From: Cricetomys ansorgei
Lineage: Eukaryota > Chordata > Mammalia > Rodentia > Nesomyidae
Length of the DNA stretch: 64,000 bases
Direction of reading: 5' to 3'
Assembly (NCBI GenBank): GCA_026225945.1
Contig: JAMJFZ010003656.1
Span: 1,674,001-1,738,000 of the forward strand
Positions 21,967 to 32,691 of the stretch are shown piece by piece (within the stretch, counting starts at the first letter, position 1; every line of letters begins with the position of its first letter). The position numbers and the translations under genes were made by a program. Below the pieces are notes generated by a model, which saw only the letters and a list, made by a program, of their open reading frames with translations, was not told the DNA's origin and searched no databases.

Positions 21967-22135
21967 AGCTGGAGCTGGGTATGGTGGTACCATATGTACC
22001 ACCACCCATGTTGGGTGGCTCTCAATTGCTAGTAACACCAGCTTCAGGAGATCTAACTCCCTCTTCTGGCCTCTGAGGGTACCCATACACATTTAGCATA
22101 TACCCACACAGAGATATACAAATACACATAAATAA
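21967..22135 (+). mobile_element. B1-head/B2-tail chimera joined at a palindrome
   Basis: The first about 20 bases of a B1 (GAGCTGGGTATGGTGGTAC) run into the 3' two-thirds of a B2 (from ACCCATGTTGGGTGGCTC). The junction is an inverted repeat with 9-bp arms (21,982-22,004). Confidence 0.7.
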
Positions 22136-22279
22136 AAATAAATCTGGAAAACAGTGTTTTAAAAAGAACAAGCTTAAGAAGAAATATACAGTACCTATAT
22201 GAAGAAAAATGTGAGATTCTACTGAAACACATAAATAACACCAATACTGCTCAGAGGAAAGACCCATTACTAATATTTT

Positions 22280-22550
22280 GTTTTGTTTTTGAGACAGATT
22301 CTCATGCAACCCAGGCTCCTATATAGAATCAAGGATAACCTTGAACTCCTGAACCTCCCACCTACTTTTCCAAGTGATATGATTATAGGTATGTACCACC
22401 ACATCCAACTCAATGTCTTTATTACTGTTGTTTGTTTTATGAGACAGGGTCTTGCAACGTAGCCCAGTCTAGCCTGAACCCACAGCAATCTTCCTGTCTA
22501 ATCCTCCTAAGTGCAGAGATTATAGCAATGCCACCACACTTGCTAATACA
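22280..22550 (-). mobile_element. Two reverse B1/B4 bodies
   Basis: 22,283-22,412 and 22,428-22,548, both starting with a GAGACAG-type reverse B1 3' end and ending with ACCACA- or CACCACAC-type heads. Confidence 0.7.
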
Positions 22551-22574
22551 ATCTTCCCTATAATAACCTTCCCT

Positions 22575-23180
22575 ACCACTAGTTTATCACAAAGTCAATG
22601 TGAATCCAATCAAAATCTCAAACCAACAGGTTGATTCTCAAAGAGAGCATAAGGAAAACCAAAAATATCTTGAAGTTGGTCATGTTGGCTCATTCCTGGA
22701 ATGTCAGCACCTGGGAGGCTAAGGCAAGTAAATTGCCAGGCATTCCTGGCCAGCTTGGGCTACAGTAAGGCAGCACCAAAATCCTCTCACCCCTAATATC
22801 TTAAAATAGGACAAAGAAATTTTTTTATCAAATATTGACATATAATATAGCTATAATTATCTAAACAATATGGTTTCAGCACAGAAATAGACAAATGACC
22901 AAAGAAAATATAATACAGGTATAGACATATGTTTAAAAAAAACTAAGAAGAAATAGTCACATTTGTGAATATAATCTACTGTAAGAATTTCAAATTTGTG
23001 AAGAACAGATAGCATAATAGTCAGGATAAATGGCTATCTATTGGGGGAGAAGAGTTAAAGACTTAACTAAAATCAGTCACAAAAAATAAATGTCATGTAG
23101 GTTATAGATCTAAATATAAAAGCAAAATTACATTAATTACTAAAAAATTCAGGCATAACAAGAAAAAAGGATTTCTTAAT
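22575..23180 (+). mobile_element. Old L1 ORF2 fragment split by a B1-like unit
   Basis: ATCCAATCAAAATCTCAAAC and, after a B1-like unit (22,672-22,795), AATATGGTTTCAGCACAGAAATAG region words are successive ORF2 segments. Confidence 0.6.
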
Positions 23181-23189
23181 AACCTAAAG

Positions 23190-23340
23190 AAGGGCTTTTG
23201 TTGCTGTTTGTTTGTTTCAGACAGGGTCTCTCTATTATGTAGTACTACTGGCTGTCCTGGAACTCACTCTGTAGACCACGTTGACCTCAAAGTCAAAGGA
23301 ATCCATTTGCCTCTGATTCCTGAGTGCTGGGATTAAAGGC
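23190..23340 (-). mobile_element. B1 SINE, reverse
   Basis: Begins GTTTCAGACAGGGTCTCTC and ends GTGCTGGGATTAAAGGC. It abuts a forward B1 at 23,341. Confidence 0.85.
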
Positions 23341-23440
23341 ATGAGGCAGAAGCAAAGGCAGAAGGATCTCTGCTTGAGGCCAGCCTGGTCTATGGAGTGA
23401 GTTCTAGGCCAGCCAAAGTTACACAGTGAAACCCTGTCTC

Positions 23441-23479
<39 letters not shown>

Positions 23480-23548
23480 ACACAGTGAAACCCTGTCTCA
23501 AAACACACATACACACACACACACAGTTACACAGTGAAACCCTGTCTC

Positions 23549-23594
<46 letters not shown>
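23341..23594 (+). mobile_element. B1 SINE whose 3' end plus (CA)n is repeated three times
   Basis: The forward B1 body 23,341-23,440 ends with AGTTACACAGTGAAACCCTG-TCTCAAAA and (CA)n. The same tail block restarts at 23,476 and at 23,525, giving three units of about 59, 49 and 70 bp (23,417-23,594). Confidence 0.9.
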
Positions 23595-23599
<5 letters not shown>

Positions 23600-23689
23600 C
23601 TGAAGCACATGCCATTAAGTTATATATTCAAATAAATTTTATCAGTTACAACTTAATTGAGTGTGTTTCAGAAACATGCCATGTGTTTC

Positions 23690-23803
23690 TAAATCCTTTT
23701 ATGCATTTTTCCATTCAATCATTACAAGAATCTTGAGATACGTAAAACTGTCATTATTCTCTTACAAATTAAAAAAAAAAAGGCTCAAAAAATTAAGTGA
23801 CAT
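23690..23803 (-). repeat. MIR/L2-like ancient repeat
   Basis: CATTACAAGAATCTTGAGAT, then CTTACAAATTAA and AGGCTCAAAAAATTAAGTGA, resembles the ancient lymph of 'temperature' words shared by MIR-type elements read in reverse (GGCTCA-GAGA-GTTAAGTGAC). The family call is tentative. Confidence 0.4.
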
Positions 23804-23996
23804 GTGCTGGCATGGTGGCCTATTCCTGTAATCCGAGAACTGGCTATATATAATGAGATCCTGTCATAGGAAAAAAACGTGGGAGCTTGTAGCTCCAGCT
23901 ACTGACAGTTGATACAAGAGCATCCTTTGAGCACCAGATTGGGGCTGGGCTGGACTACTGGTCCCTTTTATTAAAACGATGGCAGGGAAGGGGTTG

Positions 23997-24402
23997 AAGC
24001 TGGGGAGATGTCTCGGTGGATACTGGTGCTCTTATAGAGGATCTTACTTTGGTTCCCAGGATCCACATTCATCAGCTCACAATTGCCTATGTCCCAAGGT
24101 TAAGGAGATCTGACACCACTGGCCTCTTAGGGTACCTGCATTCACATACGAACACTCAAACATACACAATACACATAACTTTAAAAAAAATCTTTTTAAA
24201 AATGGCTGGGGATGTAATTCAGAATGCTTGCTGAGCCCTGGGTTGGATCATCAGCACCTCATAAAGCCCAGCATGGTGCACATCTGCAATCTCAGCACTC
24301 AGGAAGTAGAAGGCAAGAAGATAAGAAGTTCAAAATTATCCTTGGCTATACAGCAAATTTGAGATCAGCATGGGCTACATGAGACTGTTTCAAAAGCCAA
24401 AA
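23997..24402 (+). mobile_element. B2 SINE followed by B4 SINE
   Basis: B2 23,997-24,200 (GCTGGGGAGATGTCTCGGTG) and B4 24,204-24,402 (GGCTGGGGATGTAATTCAG head, then a B1-like body). Confidence 0.75.
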
Positions 24403-24802
24403 GATTTAAAAGTAATGAAAGATCAAGCAAATTGAACTAAAATGGCAACACACACACACACACACACAGGAACTGTCTGAGAACTTGCTTAGAATATGCC
24501 AGGTCCTGAGTTCCATCTCTAGCCTCACAGAAAAACAAGCCAGAGTTCAACACCAGTATCTCATTCCCAAGCCCACTACTCCTAATAAGGGGCCCTTTAT
24601 AATACATGTGGTCATATAACCCTAAGTTGCACATTCTTTGGAAATAAAGTCTCTGCAAGGGACTGATTGCATATATGTTAGTGAAGAAGTCAGCAGAAAG
24701 CCAGGCTCAGTAAGCCTGACATTACTCCTAAAATCCTAGCACAATAGGAGGCTGAGGATTACAACTTCCAGGATATTTGGGGCTAAGTGAAACTTAAAAA
24801 AC

Positions 24803-24974
24803 AAACTCAGTGAAAACAGATTTAATCCATAATTACCTATCATTTAACCAAAAATTGTCATTGCATAAATCTTAAAAAGCAATCATATCTGTTATATAGT
24901 TTATGATTTTTCAGATCAGGAATCTGTCTATCCAAATAATTTAAGCCAACCTCTTTTATTCTTTATTCTTTTGT
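24803..24974. other. Unassigned stretch
   Basis: Follows a decayed forward B1-like unit (24,695-24,800). No recognised repeat or exon. Confidence 0.3.
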
Positions 24975-24977
24975 CAT

Positions 24978-25280
24978 TATTGTTTGTTTTGGTTGATTGG
25001 TGGTTGGTTGGTTGGTTGGTTTTAGACAAGATCTTGCTATTTAAGCACAGACTAGCCTGGAACTCTCTATGTAACTCAGGCTGCCCTTGGACACAAACTA
25101 GATCTTCCTGTCTCTGCTTCCATAGTGCTGGAATTACAGGTATGTACCACCATGCCCAACTGTTTTTTACAAGTTTCAATGGAATACTTCACCTAGGCTG
25201 GTCTTGACCTTGCAATTCTTGCCTCAGTTTCTTGAGTGCTAGCATAACAGGAATGCAGCACTGTGTATGACAAATAATCT
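24978..25280 (-). mobile_element. Reverse B1 with (TTGG)n tail, then a second reverse B1-like unit
   Basis: The tail is (GGTTGGTT)-like at 24,990-25,022, and the body ends ATGTACCACCATGCCCAACT at 25,160. A diverged B1-like piece continues to about 25,280. Confidence 0.8.
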
Positions 25281-25294
25281 TAGATTAAAAATGA

Positions 25295-25640
25295 CACTAC
25301 CGAAATGGCTCAATGAGTACAATGCTTACTATACAAGTATCAGGACCTGAATTCAGATTTCCCAGCATCCATATGAAATCTGGGCACCGTGGTTATATGT
25401 AACCCTAGCACTGAGAGTCAGAGACAGGCATATCCCATGTACTCAATGGTCAGCTGGTCTAGCAGTTTGGTGAGCTTCATGTTCAACAAGAGACCCTGTC
25501 TCAAAAACTAAGGTGGGGCACTACAGAGGAAGACACCAAATGTTAACATCTAACCTCCAGACATACTGGCATCAGTAAACACATTTGCACACACATGAAT
25601 ATCCCACACAGAGATATATAAATAAATAAGTAGACAAAAA
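25295..25640 (+). mobile_element. RSINE1/B4-type composite SINE
   Basis: A tRNA-like head, B1-like middle, the block GAGACCCTGTCTCAAAAACT-AAGGTGG and a tail rich in CACACA. Similar copies are at 28,080-28,410 (+), 58,372-58,690 (+), 45,240-45,520 (-) and 45,560-45,840 (-). Confidence 0.65.
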
Positions 25641-25711
25641 ATCATCCCTATAATTTCAACATAAGTATTTTTTAGCCCATCATATGAAGTTTAATCATAT
25701 AAAAGTCTCCC

Positions 25712-25865
25712 TAGAGCTGATGTGATGGCTCAGTGAGTTAAGGTGTTTGCTTTGCAAGCCTAATGACTTAACTCCATGAAGTTGTTCTCTGACTTAAACA
25801 CACACACATACACACATGCTGATAATGATAATAATAATAATAATAATAATAAACATTTTTTAAAA
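25712..25865 (+). mobile_element. B3-like SINE with (AAT)n
   Basis: GAGCTGATGTGATGGCTCAG to CACACATGCTGATAATG, with an (AAT)n run at 25,824-25,852. Confidence 0.7.
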
Positions 25866-26034
25866 TGTTAAAGTTCTCTATCTTGTGGAGTTTTAGAACA
25901 TCAACACACACCAAATGCACTGCACAATCTTCACAAATGTAAAGTTTAAAAACTTGCAGTCAATTCACATGTAAAATAAAGGATGAGGTAGGCCATAACA
26001 TCTTACCACTAGTTAAGAAGCTCTTGGCATTTCA

Positions 26035-26342
26035 TAGCTGCTGGGATAGGAAGTGTTAGCTTTTTTTAAAAGGTGTGATTCCTGGTAGGCTAACCACACT
26101 CCAGGACAGGCCACACTCCCAACGGAAGTAGGGCAACACAGAATGAACTCCATGAGGAAGGGAGGGAAGGAGGGAAAAAAGGAAGGAAGGAAGGAAGGAA
26201 GGAAGGAAAGAAGGAAGGAAGGAAAACTCATTGGATGGGAAGAGAGGTGAGGGTGGATATGGAAAGGGGTGGTGGTGGTAAATATGATCAGAATACATTG
26301 TATGAAATTCTCAAAGAATTAATAAAATATCATTTAAAAAAG
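26035..26342 (+). mobile_element. L1 (Lx-type) 3' UTR with (GGAA)n
   Basis: Ends AATACATTGTATGAAATTCT-CAAAGAATTAATAAAATATC, a standard rodent L1 3' terminus. The polypurine tract has become (GGAA)n at 26,158-26,223. Confidence 0.85.
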
Positions 26343-26371
26343 ATTCAGACTCAAAAACAAAAACAAACAAT

Positions 26372-26480
26372 CAAAAACTCAGGAAGCAGAGGCAAGTGGA
26401 TCTGTGAGTTCAAGGCCAGCCTGGTCTACAGAGTGAGTTCCAGGACAGCCAGAGTTACAACCAAGAAGCCCTGTCTCAAA
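26372..26480 (+). mobile_element. B1 SINE, 5' truncated
   Basis: Begins CTCAGGAAGCAGAGGCAAGT and ends GCCCTGTCTCAAAATAAATA. Confidence 0.9.
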
Positions 26481-26510
26481 ATAAATAAATAAATGGAAAT
26501 AAAAAAGATT

Positions 26511-26705
26511 CAGAGCTGGTGGTTAAGAGTACTTACTGTTCTTGCAGAGGTTTAGTTCCCAGCACCCACATGGCAGCTCACAATTCTAGGATATCAAACA
26601 CCCTCTTCTGGCCTTCATAAGCACTAGCCATGCATGCAATTCACATATATACATGGAAGAAAAACATTCATATACAGGAAATTTATAAATCTTTAAAAAA
26701 TTTGT
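26511..26705 (+). mobile_element. B2 SINE
   Basis: The head is shortened (CAGAGCTGGTGGTTAAGAG), with body CACCCACATGGCAGCTCACA and tail at 26,690. Confidence 0.85.
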
Positions 26706-26869
26706 TCAAGGGTCATCCTTGGTTACATAACAAGTTGAGGCCAGCCTGATTTACGAAACAACAACAAACCCACAAATGAATGAACAAATGGCATAAGCAA
26801 CAAAAGAAAAAAAACAGATAACTGGACTTCATGATGCTTCAAAACTTTAGTGTCTCAAAACACACTATC

Positions 26870-27085
26870 AAGATAGCAGGCAGAGTGGTGCATACCTATG
26901 ATTCTAGCACTTAGGAGGCTGAGCCAGGGGAATCAAAAGTTCAAAGCCCAGCCTGGGCTGCACAGAGATACTCTCAAATAAATAAATAATAAAATAAATA
27001 CCAAAAGACAAAGACAGGACTGGAATGTAATTCAATGGTAGACCACCTGTCTAGCATATAGAAGACCTTGTACCATAAAAAAGAC
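26870..27085 (+). mobile_element. B1/B4 body then ID-like unit
   Basis: B1-like 26,878-26,985 and ID-like 27,012-27,082 (GGACTGGAATGTAATTCAATGG). Confidence 0.65.
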
Positions 27086-27089
27086 AACT

Positions 27090-28065
27090 CAGACCGAATA
27101 GGAGAAATTATTTGCAATGGATATCATCTATCAGAGTCTAGTATCTAGAATACAGTTTCTAAAAACTCTTATAACTCTATAAAAAACAGCCGCGTTTTAA
27201 AAATGAGTGAAGGTCTTTTAAGATCCTTTAAGACCTTTGTTGCAGGTGGCTGAATGATAGCTCTGGAATAGATTACACATGCTTGATTGATTTCCTTTCC
27301 TTTCCTTCCCAATCCTTTCCTTTCTTTTTTGAGACAGTTACACTATGTATCATTGGTTGGCTTGAAACTCTCTATGTAGACCAGGCTGGTTTTAAACTCA
27401 CAGAGATCCACCTGCCTCTGCCTCTGCCTCCTCATTGCCTGCCTCAATGGCCTTCCTGGGATTAAAGGCATGTATCACCACACCCCAGAAGATTGATGTT
27501 TTACCACTATAAAATTAAAATAAATTTCTACAAACTATCCCCCCAAAAAACCTCCTATAATCCAAAAAAGACAATCAAATTTAAAAATGAACAAAGGTCT
27601 TAAATAGATAGTTCAAAGCATTTCTTCAAAAAAGAACTATAAATAGACAAAGTACAAGAAAAGATGCCCCATATCATTAGTCATTAGGGAAATGCAAATC
27701 AAAACCACAATGATACCACTTCACACCCACCATGAGGCCATTAAAGAAAGAACAAGTTTTGGGAGGAGGTACAGAAATTGGAATACATATTACATTTGGG
27801 TATGATAATGTATAATGGTGGCCCTCTGTAGAAAACAATTGGTATATGATCCAGTAATTTATTTTCTAGTTACATACTCAAATTAAGTTAAAATGGGTAT
27901 TCAAACAAAATCTTACACATGAATATCTATATCAGCACTACTCACAAAAGTTTATAGATGAGAACATTCCAAAAATTCATGAACTCATGAATGGATTTTT
28001 AAAAATGTGATATAATCATACACTGGACTATTACTCAATCACAGAAGAGAATGAGACATATAGTG
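27090..28065 (+). mobile_element. Old L1 ORF2 end and 3' part, split by reverse B1
   Basis: ORF2 words run at 27,090-27,235 and 27,490-28,065 (ATTAGGGAAATGCAAATCAAAACC; GCACTACTCACAAAAGTTTATAG). They are separated by a reverse B1 with C/T-rich tail at 27,296-27,487. Confidence 0.75.
27315..27487 (-). mobile_element. B1 SINE, reverse
   Basis: GAGACAGTTACACTATGTAT to GGCATGTATCACCACACCCC. It has a small duplication of the CTCTGC word in its centre (27,413-27,432). Confidence 0.85.
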
Positions 28066-28079
28066 GGTGAATCTCAACA

Positions 28080-28410
28080 ACATGGGGATTTGGCTTGTGA
28101 GAACCTGAATTTGGATTTCCAGAACCCAGGTAGAGCCAGATGCTGTAGCATTCATCTGCAATCCCAATACTCCTACAGCAAGTGGAGAAGTGGAGACAGG
28201 AGAACTCCCAGATGAAATACTCTGTCTCAAGTTCAAAGGCAAAGACTGAAGCTTTATGGCACTTCCATCATGGAGTCAGTTGTGCTAAGGTCTCAGGGCC
28301 TACTAAGGTTTGGGGCCCTGATACTTAGGTTGTCCTCTTACTTGCATATATGTGACATACATGCCCACTAACACAAAAACACATGCTCATATATACACAT
28401 AACACACATG
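28080..28410 (+). mobile_element. RSINE1/B4-type composite SINE, diverged
   Basis: GGATTTGGCTTGTGAGAACC to a CACATA-rich tail. The middle (28,250-28,330) is foreign or strongly diverged. Confidence 0.5.
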
Positions 28411-28504
28411 GGGGTGGGGGGAGTTCATGCAAAGATTTACAAGGAAAAAAATCATACATAAGAGGTTTAGGGTTAAGAGTTAGTATTCTGATTAGAGACT
28501 GAGC

Positions 28505-28920
28505 AAAGCCATTGAGACAAGCAAATAAAAGTCATTGGGTGTTAGAGTGGGGAGAACAGGGAGTGAGCACTTATTGAGTAACTACAGAGTTTCCTTTCAA
28601 GGTGATGAAAACATTTTGAAATTAGATATTAGCTCCAAATACAGTAAGGTTACTTACTGCCAAAGACTAGTATACTTTAAAAATGGTTTAAAGCCAGGCT
28701 TATTGGCTCAGAAGTTCAAGGTTTGCCTGTGCTACAAGGACAGCCAGGGCAACTTACTGAGGCCCTCTCTCAAAAGGTAAAGAGAGCTGAGGATGTTCAC
28801 CAGTGGCAGAGTGCTTTTTGGGTGTGTACAGGGGCTACTAGGTTCAATCCCAAGGACCACAAAACATAAAGTCAAATTATTAAAATAGTAAATTTGTTAC
28901 TGGGTTTTACCACAATTTAA
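28505..28920 (+). mobile_element. Old L1M-type 3' end split by a B1 and ID unit
   Basis: GAGTTTCCTTTCAAGGTGATGAAAACATTTTGAAATTAG region words (28,585-28,625) and the last part GGGTTTTACCACAATTTAAA (28,901-28,920) are the classical 3' end of old L1 families. A B1-like (28,692-28,780) and ID-like unit (28,785-28,868) lie between. Confidence 0.7.
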
Positions 28921-29060
28921 AAGTACCCAAGCTAAAACGTGGCAAAAATATAATTTATTTCTATTATGACTTTTTAAAGGAGTCTGAATAGGGGTGTGGT
29001 TCCCAGATAGAGTGCTTAAGTAGCAGGCAGGAGACCCTGGGTTCAATTCCAAGCACAGTT

Positions 29061-29577
29061 TCTTTTTAAAAGGGAAGGGCAATGAGAAGGGGAAGGTTGA
29101 TATGGAAGGAAAGGAAAAAGTTTTGGAAGAAATATAAATTCCTGAAAGAAAGGGCATTAAAGGCTCCTTTCTATAATAAATCACTCTAAACAACTTCAAC
29201 ATTTCCAATCCAAATATCTCAAGGTATTTACATAACAACTATAAATACAGTATTCATATATGAAACCCAAAAAGTAAAAATTAAATAAAAAAATGGCATC
29301 AATTCTAGTTTCTAAATAAATGGCTTCATGTATGTCCTTACAGTCAAAGCTAGTTACTGCCTAACAATATCACAAATTTTATGATATTGCAAATGAAAAT
29401 TGGTGAGACAAACTCCTGTGAAAGAATCCTGACTTTTTCCAGGAGACCTAAGTATATCTACAACTAGAGCTGGATACTAAATACTAAAAGAAGAGACAGA
29501 TGAGTTTTTTTTTCCTTGCACACAATTCACCTTCATACAAATCATGTACACAAAAATTTAAACTCTCCGATAATTAC
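29061..29577. other. Unassigned stretch
   Basis: Follows an ID-like unit (28,985-29,060). It is a purine-rich start and AT-rich remainder with no clear repeat. The 113-codon reverse open frame (28,897-29,238) crosses an L1 end and an ID unit and is not a gene. Confidence 0.35.
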
Positions 29578-29735
29578 TTTTTTTTTTTTGATGGGGTCTC
29601 ACTATGTATTCCTGGCTGTCCTCGAACTCACTACATAGACAAGGCTGGCCTTGAACTCACAGAGAACTGTCTGCCTCCGCCTCTGCCTCTGCCTCGAGTG
29701 CTTTAATTAAAGGTGTTTGCCACTACATCCAGCTT
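29578..29735 (-). mobile_element. B1 SINE, reverse
   Basis: T-tail at 29,577-29,589, then GATGGGGTCTCACTATGTAT, ending GCCACTACATCCAGCTTCAC. Confidence 0.9.
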
Positions 29736-30044
29736 CACTAATTACTTTTAATTCAGTTACCTAACTAGAAATTTGTTACTATTATAACATTTCTTATTTT
29801 CTATATTTCTATCTGTTATGTTTCCTTGCAGTCTTTAGCCTTATTAATTAGTGTCTAAGCAAAGGACAACTGAAAACAGAAACTCTTCTGCTTTATGAAG
29901 AAAAATTTAAGCCAATACAATAAACATCCAATGCCTGAAACACTAAGAAATAATTACGGCAATAAATATAGATTTGTGATAGGAGCATTAACATTGGTCC
30001 AAAGTCAGAAGTGCTGGGTCCACTACTTACTAAATCAAGCATTT
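29736..30044. other. Unassigned AT-rich stretch
   Basis: No recognised repeat. TTTCCTTGCAG at about 29,820 looks like a 3' splice site on +, but no open frame or donor follows. Confidence 0.3.
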
Positions 30045-30047
30045 TGT

Positions 30048-30225
30048 TTTGTTTGGGGTTTTTGCTGTTGTTGTTCTTGTTTGCTTGCTTGCCTTATTAG
30101 TTTTGAGACCTGGACTCACTAAATAACCCCTAGATGTAGACCAAGCTGGCCTTGAACTCACAAAGATCTGCCTGTCTCCCAAGTCCTGGGATTAAAGGTA
30201 TTGTACTACCACACCAGATTTATCT
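30048..30225 (-). mobile_element. B1/B4 SINE, reverse
   Basis: Begins in a (TTG)-rich tail and contains CTGGCCTTGAACTCACAAAG and TCCTGGGATTAAAGG. Confidence 0.8.
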
Positions 30226-30960
30226 TTGACCTTTATACTCTCTTTCAAATATGAGAAATATACAGGATAGTGTGGAAGTATGTGTAAAGAATGTAGACAA
30301 TCTAAAGGGAGGCACAGTGGAAAGGGCAGCAAAAAGAAAAATGGCAGGGCAGAAAAGGCTTTCGGGAAAGGCACAGAGAAGTATGTGTAGCACTTCTCGT
30401 CAGCCTCAACCTCAGCATATGATTCCAGCCTCATCTCATCCCACTCCTCAAGTACACTTTTATACTTAAATGCACTTCCACTGTGAGACTATCTAGTTAA
30501 AACCTAGGAGACCATCTTTCCTGGAAGAGTTGCACATTTCTAAGTTCCCACTGTGCCTTTATATTTCTGTGCTATTTAATGTATGTTTGATATTATATAT
30601 ACTTGTATAAATGCATATATACTATCAAATACATTTATGTACATACACAAAGTATTCGTCTCAATCTCAATCTAAACACAATGTTTAACCTTTGTGTTAA
30701 ACTATAAGTAGTCAAAGAAAGTATTATACTCTTTCCAATTTCAAAATAGAATGCAAGAAATGTTCTTAAATTTGCAATATTTCTAAGAACTCAATATATA
30801 TCAGCAAAAGTTGTAAAAATAAATATGAAAAGTTAAAAATCCATAATCATTAATCTTGACTGTGAACAGAATGAAAACATCACACAATCTCCTTACCAGA
30901 AGCTAAATAACATATTCAGAGAACAAAATGACCAAGTAAACTATTGTAATTTAAACTTTA
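30226..30960. other. Unassigned stretch, possibly unique
   Basis: No SINE for over 700 bp. The first 250 bp is moderately GC-rich with a purine-rich segment (30,300-30,380); the rest is AT-rich. Open frames of 72-80 codons on both strands show no family I know. Confidence 0.35.
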
Positions 30961-31050
30961 CACCAGCTGCAGATGCAGCTCAGTGGTAGAAGGATTGCAT
31001 AGCATGTTCAAGGCCCTGGGTTGGCTCCTCATCAAACAAAGAAACAAAAA
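30961..31050 (+). mobile_element. ID-like SINE
   Basis: GCAGATGCAGCTCAGTGGTAG through CCCTGGGTTGGCTCCTCATC, then A-rich tail. It matches the tRNA-Ala-like ID core. Confidence 0.8.
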
Positions 31051-31297
31051 CATTGAAAGCAATGCCAGTTTTCAAATAAAATAAGTTCCAGAATAACCGA
31101 AAACATCAGTATCCCTATTAAACACTCAAAATTAGATTTTGTACATTTTAGCTAACGTTTAAAACAAAGTATCTTTCCCTCGAGCTGTCCAGTTTAAATA
31201 CATTTTAAATTCAACATTCTAAAGAATTATAGACTCTAAAAATACCTCTAGCTCTATGCCATACACCAAGATCCCTAGAAAAGTTCTCTTTATATTA

Positions 31298-31670
31298 AAA
31301 CTTAGGAAGCAGAGACAGATTTCTCTGAGTTCTAGTTACCCTGGTCTACATAGCAAGTTTCAGATCATCCAGGGTTGCAGAGTGAGACAATGTCTCAAAA
31401 AAATTACTATTCATGAGAAACGAATAGCAATGCCTCCAAATATTGGATGCAATCAACTACTAAACAGATTCACAACTCAAGACTATTGATTGATTCATAC
31501 AACTGTCTTCAGCAGTAACTCTTAAGGAATCAGACCTGAAGACTAAGGCAGGATGGAAGGGAATTCAAAACCAACCTTGGCTTCACAGTGAATTTCAGGC
31601 TAGCCTTGGCTACAGGAAGAGAACTTGTCTCAAAAAAAAAAAAAAAAAAAAAGAAAAGAAAAAAAAAGGC
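31298..31670 (+). mobile_element. Two 5'-truncated B1-like SINEs
   Basis: 31,298-31,405 (AGGAAGCAGAGACAGATTTC to AATGTCTCAAAAAAA) and 31,537-31,670 with a 20-base A-run at 31,632-31,651. Confidence 0.8.
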
Positions 31671-32180
31671 AGACAGGGAGAGGAGCAAGAGCCACAAAAC
31701 TCGCACCTTTTTTGGAGGCTTGTTCTCATTTTAACAGTGTATCAACTGGCAAGATATGGAGAGACACATACTCTGGGGGTTTCCACCCACATCCCACTAT
31801 ATAAACGTTTCACAGCTCTTAACTAAACAAAACCTCTTTCAGTACAGGGAAATCACCTCATGACTTTTATCCTAACCCTATCATACCGTCTCCTCCTCAT
31901 TCCCAGCAAGTCAGTCACCTCTCAATCCCCTTGTAACATGTGTAACATGATTTACACAATCAGCCCACTATAAACCCTCACCCAGATTTCAGTCCTATCG
32001 ACCCTCCTACATCAAATGAACCTTTAAATTAAAGCCTACTCTTCCCCCAACTCCATTTCCATCAATACAACACACCCAAATCTTGTTGAACATCCCACAC
32101 CCGAAACGATTCTGTCTTTTAGTAGCACCAATCTCACTTAGATGATCTCTCAGTCCCTTTGTCAACCATCTCCTGTATCC
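31671..32180. other. SINE-free shoulder of the CpG island
   Basis: It is C/T-rich on + (G-rich on the minus strand), with no repeats recognised. If a minus-strand gene starts in the island, this would be the first part of its first intron. Confidence 0.45.
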
Positions 32181-32184
32181 TCAC

Positions 32185-32208
32185 CTTCCGTGTCTCTTGG
32201 TCTTCCAT
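32185..32208 (-). CDS. Candidate first coding exon end, 8 codons (MEDQETRK) before a splice donor
   Basis: On the minus strand an ATG at 32,208 reads M-E-D-Q-E-T-R-K and is followed exactly in phase 0 by AAG|GTGAGG, a consensus 5' splice site (GT at 32,184-32,183). The position at the downstream edge of a CpG island fits a first coding exon. Against it: the ATG context (TTG before, G after) is only fair, no in-frame stop lies upstream until beyond 32,538, and I do not recognise the protein. The frame read through the donor continues to 32,134 without meaning. A long T-rich run upstream (32,240-32,285, minus) could also act as a 3' splice site tract. Confidence 0.25.
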
Positions 32209-32458
32209 CAACTGCCAAAGTTGCCACCCTCCCCAACAGAAACGAAAAAAAAAAAGAAGAAAAAGAAAAAAGAAAGAAAAACGCACCTTAACCTCAGCTC
32301 TGTCCTTCCCTACTTCCCCCCCCCCTCTTAATTTTCCTCTCCGTCTTCGGTCATTTCGACTCCGGGCTCTTACAACCCCAAGACCTGTGTCTGGCCTCGT
32401 CCGGTACCTCTGGGTAACCGCACGCACCCTGCCTTGGTCAAGTAGCTCCCTCTCAACA

Positions 32459-32492
32459 CACACACACTCACACACACAACACACACACACTG
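32459..32492. repeat. (CA)n microsatellite within the island
   Basis: Imperfect CA repeats with CTCACA and CAACACA interruptions. If transcribed leftward it lies in the 5' leader or first intron as (GU)n. Confidence 0.85.
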
Positions 32493-32622
32493 AGGCGCTT
32501 ACTCCGAACAGACAGTTGGCCGCCGTACCTCCTTCCATTCATCCTGGGCCCATTCATCTCTCAGTCCGATCCCGGACACGCCCCCCGGCCTCCTCCCTCT
32601 CGGGGTCCTGGGCTGGCCGGGA

Positions 32623-32635
32623 CCCTCACCTCACT
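32623..32635 (-). promoter_or_regulatory. Candidate 5' splice site AGTGAG|GTGAGGG
   Basis: The minus strand has CTCTAGTGAG|GTGAGGGTCC with GT at 32,629-32,628. Bases +1 to +5 match the U1 consensus. It would end a non-coding first exon starting in the island core. Confidence 0.4.
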
Positions 32636-32691
32636 AGAGACTCTGACCAACAGAGACCGACTCTCTTTACTTCTCCCTTGCTGTCTCTCAA

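Noticed and set aside
32134..32538. 134-codon minus open frame in the same place taken whole
   Set aside because: It includes a (GT)n-encoded Cys-Val run and a poly-Phe run and reads through a consensus donor. Only the last 8 codons before that donor are kept as a weak candidate.
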